Source: an uncultured Cloacibacillus sp. (GTDB lineage: Bacteria > Synergistota > Synergistia > Synergistales > Synergistaceae). From it: DNA of 16,572 bases. A program made the translations under genes and the position numbers. The stretch spans positions 1-16,572 of the forward strand of contig CAKSWL010000014.1 of the NCBI GenBank assembly GCA_934511335.1, written 5' to 3'. Each line of letters opens with the position of its first letter. Position 1 is the stretch's first letter. The notes under the pieces are model-generated. The model worked only from the letters and a program-made list of their open reading frames with translations. It was not told where the DNA came from and searched no databases. Below, piece after piece: positions 14,458-16,572 of this stretch.

Positions 14458-15538
14458 GGAACTTCGCGAAGGATATTCGACGGGAAGCTGCGCGGCGGCG
14501 GCGGCAAAGGCGGCGGCGATCCGCGCGCTCGGGGGGCCCTGCCCCGCAAGCGCTGAGATCACGACGCCGGAGGAGCGCCGACTGACGCTGCCTGTCATCG
14601 CCTGCGAAGACGGCGGCTGCGGCGTGATAAAAGATGCGGGCGACGACCCCGACTCTACGGACGGCATCCTGATCAAAGCCGCCGTGGATATCCTGCCGGA
14701 AGCGGGGGCGGTGAGCTTCTTCGCGGGAGAGGGCGTCGGCACGGTGACGCTGCCGGGGCTCAAGGTCCCCGTAGGCGAGCCGGCGATCAACCCCGTGCCG
14801 CGCGCGATGATCGAACGCGCGGTACGCGAAGTGATCGGTGCGCGCGGCGCGCGGGTGACCATCTCCGCACCGGCGGGGAAAGAGGTGGCGAAGCGCACCT
14901 TCAACCCGCGCCTCGGCATCGTCGGAGGCATCTCGATATTGGGCACTTCGGGGCGCGTGAAGCCGATGAACGAAGCCTCGCTGCTCGAATCGCTGACGCT
15001 CGAGCTCAACACCCATGCGGCGGAAGGGCGCAAGGCCGTAGCAGTCGCCTTCGCGGGAACGGGCGAAGAGGCGCTGCGCAAGGCCTACGGGATCAAGAAC
15101 CGCGCCGTCGTACAATGCGGGAACTACATAGGCCATCTGCTGGACGAATCGGCGCGCCTCGGGCTGAGACGGCTGCTGATCGGCGGGCATCCAGGAAAGC
15201 TGCTCAAAGTCTCGGCTGGGAGCTTCAACACTCACAACCGCACCGGCGGCGGCGCGAAAGAGGCGCTCTGCGCGCAGGCGGCGATCGCGGGGGCCCCCGC
15301 GAACACGGTGAAGTCCCTCTATGAATGCCTGACCACCGAGGAGGCGATGTGCTTCGTACGTGAAGAGGGGCTGGATTTTTTATGGGAGAGGCTGGCGCGC
15401 ATCACGAGCAAACGCTGTGAAGAGCGCGTCTTCGGCGATATAACGGCCGCCGTCGCCTTTATCGACAACAGCGGCAATATCCTTGGCGCGACAGACAACG
15501 CGCCGGCCTTTGCGGAGGAGATAAGAGATGGGAAATAG
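14444..15538 (+). CDS. cbiD: Cobalt-precorrin-5B C1-methyltransferase CbiD
   Basis: SAM-dependent C1 methylase specific to the anaerobic B12 pathway. In 364 residues it shows LREGYSTGSCAAAAAKAA (7-24), DDPDSTDG (67-74), GEGVGTVTLPGLKVPVGEP (about 95-113), INPVPRAMI, NPRLGIVGGISILGTSG (about 151-167), and GGHPGKLLKVSAGSFNTHN (about 248-266), all standard CbiD blocks. The ATG at 14444 lies inside the end of cbiC and has no clear ribosome binding site, so coupled translation is likely. The 3' end overlaps cbiE-T by 11 bases. CbiD is found in the oxygen-independent route, so it marks this operon as anaerobic. Confidence 0.95.
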   Translation: MASNRELREGYSTGSCAAAAAKAAAIRALGGPCPASAEITTPEERRLTLPVIACEDGGCGVIKDAGDDPDSTDGILIKAAVDILPEAGAVSFFAGEGVGTVTLPGLKVPVGEPAINPVPRAMIERAVREVIGARGARVTISAPAGKEVAKRTFNPRLGIVGGISILGTSGRVKPMNEASLLESLTLELNTHAAEGRKAVAVAFAGTGEEALRKAYGIKNRAVVQCGNYIGHLLDESARLGLRRLLIGGHPGKLLKVSAGSFNTHNRTGGGAKEALCAQAAIAGAPANTVKSLYECLTTEEAMCFVREEGLDFLWERLARITSKRCEERVFGDITAAVAFIDNSGNILGATDNAPAFAEEIRDGK

Positions 15539-16572
15539 ACTTTATGTGCTGGGAGCGGGCCCCGGAGACAGGGAAGAGGTCACGCCGGCGGTGAGCGCAG
15601 CGATCGCGGCCTGCCGCGCCGTCGCCTGCGCCGCGCGTCATCTCCACATCGCCGCGGGGCATCCGCGCGTCATTGAAATGAAGGACTTCAAAGAGACCTT
15701 CGCCCGCCTGCGAGAAGAGCTGAAGCTCGGCGACGCGGCGATCGTCGTCTCGGGAGACACGGGGATATTCAGCCTGCTGCCGCTGATAAAGAAAAACTTC
15801 GCCGGCGAGGAGATCGTCGTCCTTCCCGGCATCAGTTCGCTCCAGAGCCTCTGCGCCAAGGCGGGCGAGACCTGGCAGGAGGCGGTCATCCTTTCGGGCC
15901 ACGGGCGCGAGATCGGCACGGCGAAGATCCTCGACGCCGCGGAGCACAACCACGCAGTTATCTTCTTCTGCGACGCGCAGAAAAACCCCGCCTGGCTCTG
16001 CGCCCTGCTTGAAAGAGCGGGGCTCGGCGCGGTCGATACGGTCATCGGCGAAAGACTCGGCGCCGGCGACGAGCGTGTGAGCCGCGGCGCGGCATACGAG
16101 TTCGCGCAGGGAAGCTTCGACGCGCTTTCGATCGTGCTGCTGATAAATGAGAATTACACAAAGCGCGCCCCTCTGCTGCCGGCGGACGCCGACTTCATCC
16201 GCGGCGGCGGCGTGCCGATGACGCACGAGGAGGTGCGCGCCGTGATCGCGGCGAAGCTGCGCCTCACGCCCGACTCCGTCGTCTGGGATATAGGCGCGGG
16301 CACCGGTTCGGTCTCTGTGGCGGCGGCGCAGCTCTGCCGCGAGCTATACGCCGTGGAGGTAAACTGCGAGGCGGCGGCGCTGGTCCGCGCGAACGCGGAA
16401 AAGTTCCGCCTGCATAACATCACGGTCCGCGAGGGTTCGGCGCTTGCGGTGATGGACGGCCTGCCGGATCCCGACGTCGTCTTCATCGGCGGCAGCGGCC
16501 CCGAGCTTCCCGCGATCCTGGAGCGGATCGCCTCCCGCGGCGCGGGGATCCGCGTCGTCGTCTCCGCCGTCT
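15528..16572 (+). CDS. cbiET: CbiE-CbiT fusion (cobalt-precorrin-7 methyltransferase/decarboxylase), 3' partial
   Basis: Bifunctional enzyme, equivalent to CobL, that methylates C5 and C15 of cobalt-precorrin-7 and removes the C12 acetate carboxyl group. The frame is open from ATG 15528 to the window end (348 residues visible), so the stop lies outside. Residues 1-208 are the CbiE half: RLYVLGAGPGDREEVTP, VVSGDTGIFSLLP (73-85) and VVLPGISSLQSLCAKAG (97-113). From about 218 the CbiT half begins with DFIRGGGVPMTHEEVRA (222-238), then SAM motif I VWDIGAGTGSVSVAAA (252-267), AVEVNCEA and DVVFIGGSG (316-324). GGAGGAG (15514-15520) lies seven bases before the ATG. Roughly 50-60 residues of CbiT should be missing. 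Confidence 0.94.
   Translation, partial: MGNRLYVLGAGPGDREEVTPAVSAAIAACRAVACAARHLHIAAGHPRVIEMKDFKETFARLREELKLGDAAIVVSGDTGIFSLLPLIKKNFAGEEIVVLPGISSLQSLCAKAGETWQEAVILSGHGREIGTAKILDAAEHNHAVIFFCDAQKNPAWLCALLERAGLGAVDTVIGERLGAGDERVSRGAAYEFAQGSFDALSIVLLINENYTKRAPLLPADADFIRGGGVPMTHEEVRAVIAAKLRLTPDSVVWDIGAGTGSVSVAAAQLCRELYAVEVNCEAAALVRANAEKFRLHNITVREGSALAVMDGLPDPDVVFIGGSGPELPAILERIASRGAGIRVVVSAV

Noticed and set aside
13705..15081. 458-codon open frame on the minus strand opposite cbiC and cbiD
   Set aside because: Antisense shadow, rich in Ser/Pro/Ala/Arg, against two genes with strong family motifs.
1..16572. CRISPR arrays, tRNA or rRNA genes, insertion sequences, prophage genes, or toxin-antitoxin pairs
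   Set aside because: No regularly spaced repeats, cloverleaf-like RNA, transposase or integrase motifs, or small paired genes were seen on either strand.

Overview
The window reads as chromosomal DNA of an anaerobic, diderm bacterium, most likely of the Synergistota. This is an inference from three things: an outer-membrane porin with a signal peptide and one N-terminal SLH domain, an oxygen-independent (cbi-type) cobalamin pathway, and catabolism of cyclic amides or pyrimidines. No rRNA or marker gene is present to confirm it.

Region 1 (about 1-4740, + strand) has moderate GC. It holds the 3' part of a hydantoinase B / 5-oxoprolinase family subunit that began upstream of the window, an intrinsic terminator, an NCS1-family cytosine/purine-type permease, and an SLH-domain porin. 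Together these could carry a nitrogenous ring compound across both membranes and open it. A shared hairpin at about 4773-4812 closes the block. It also ends, from the other side, a minus-strand gene for a metal-dependent amidohydrolase (4817-5611).

Region 2 (about 5700-16572, + strand) is clearly GC-richer and is almost entirely cobalamin (B12) biosynthesis. A first unit of three touching genes (cbiB, cobD-type threonine-phosphate decarboxylase, cobC-type phosphatase) makes and attaches the aminopropanol arm and matures the nucleotide loop. It has its own extended -10 promoter and no visible riboswitch. A second unit starts from a similar extended -10 promoter at about 8376, followed by a cobalamin riboswitch (about 8401-8556) and a hairpin-rich expression platform. 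Its genes are an exported-type cobaltochelatase (cbiK), an ABC importer of the BtuCDF/FecCD class (permease, ATPase, binding protein), cbiL, a GATE-domain membrane protein of unknown substrate, cbiC, cbiD and a cbiE-cbiT fusion cut by the window end. Nearly every junction is a short overlap or a gap of a few bases, so this is one co-transcribed operon that should continue downstream.

The ring-forming enzymes (CbiK, CbiL, CbiC, CbiD, CbiET) act in the cytoplasmic cobalt-early pathway, yet the chelatase carries a clear signal peptide and sits directly before an importer. That mismatch, and the unexplained GATE-domain membrane protein inside the corrin operon, are the most interesting points in the window.
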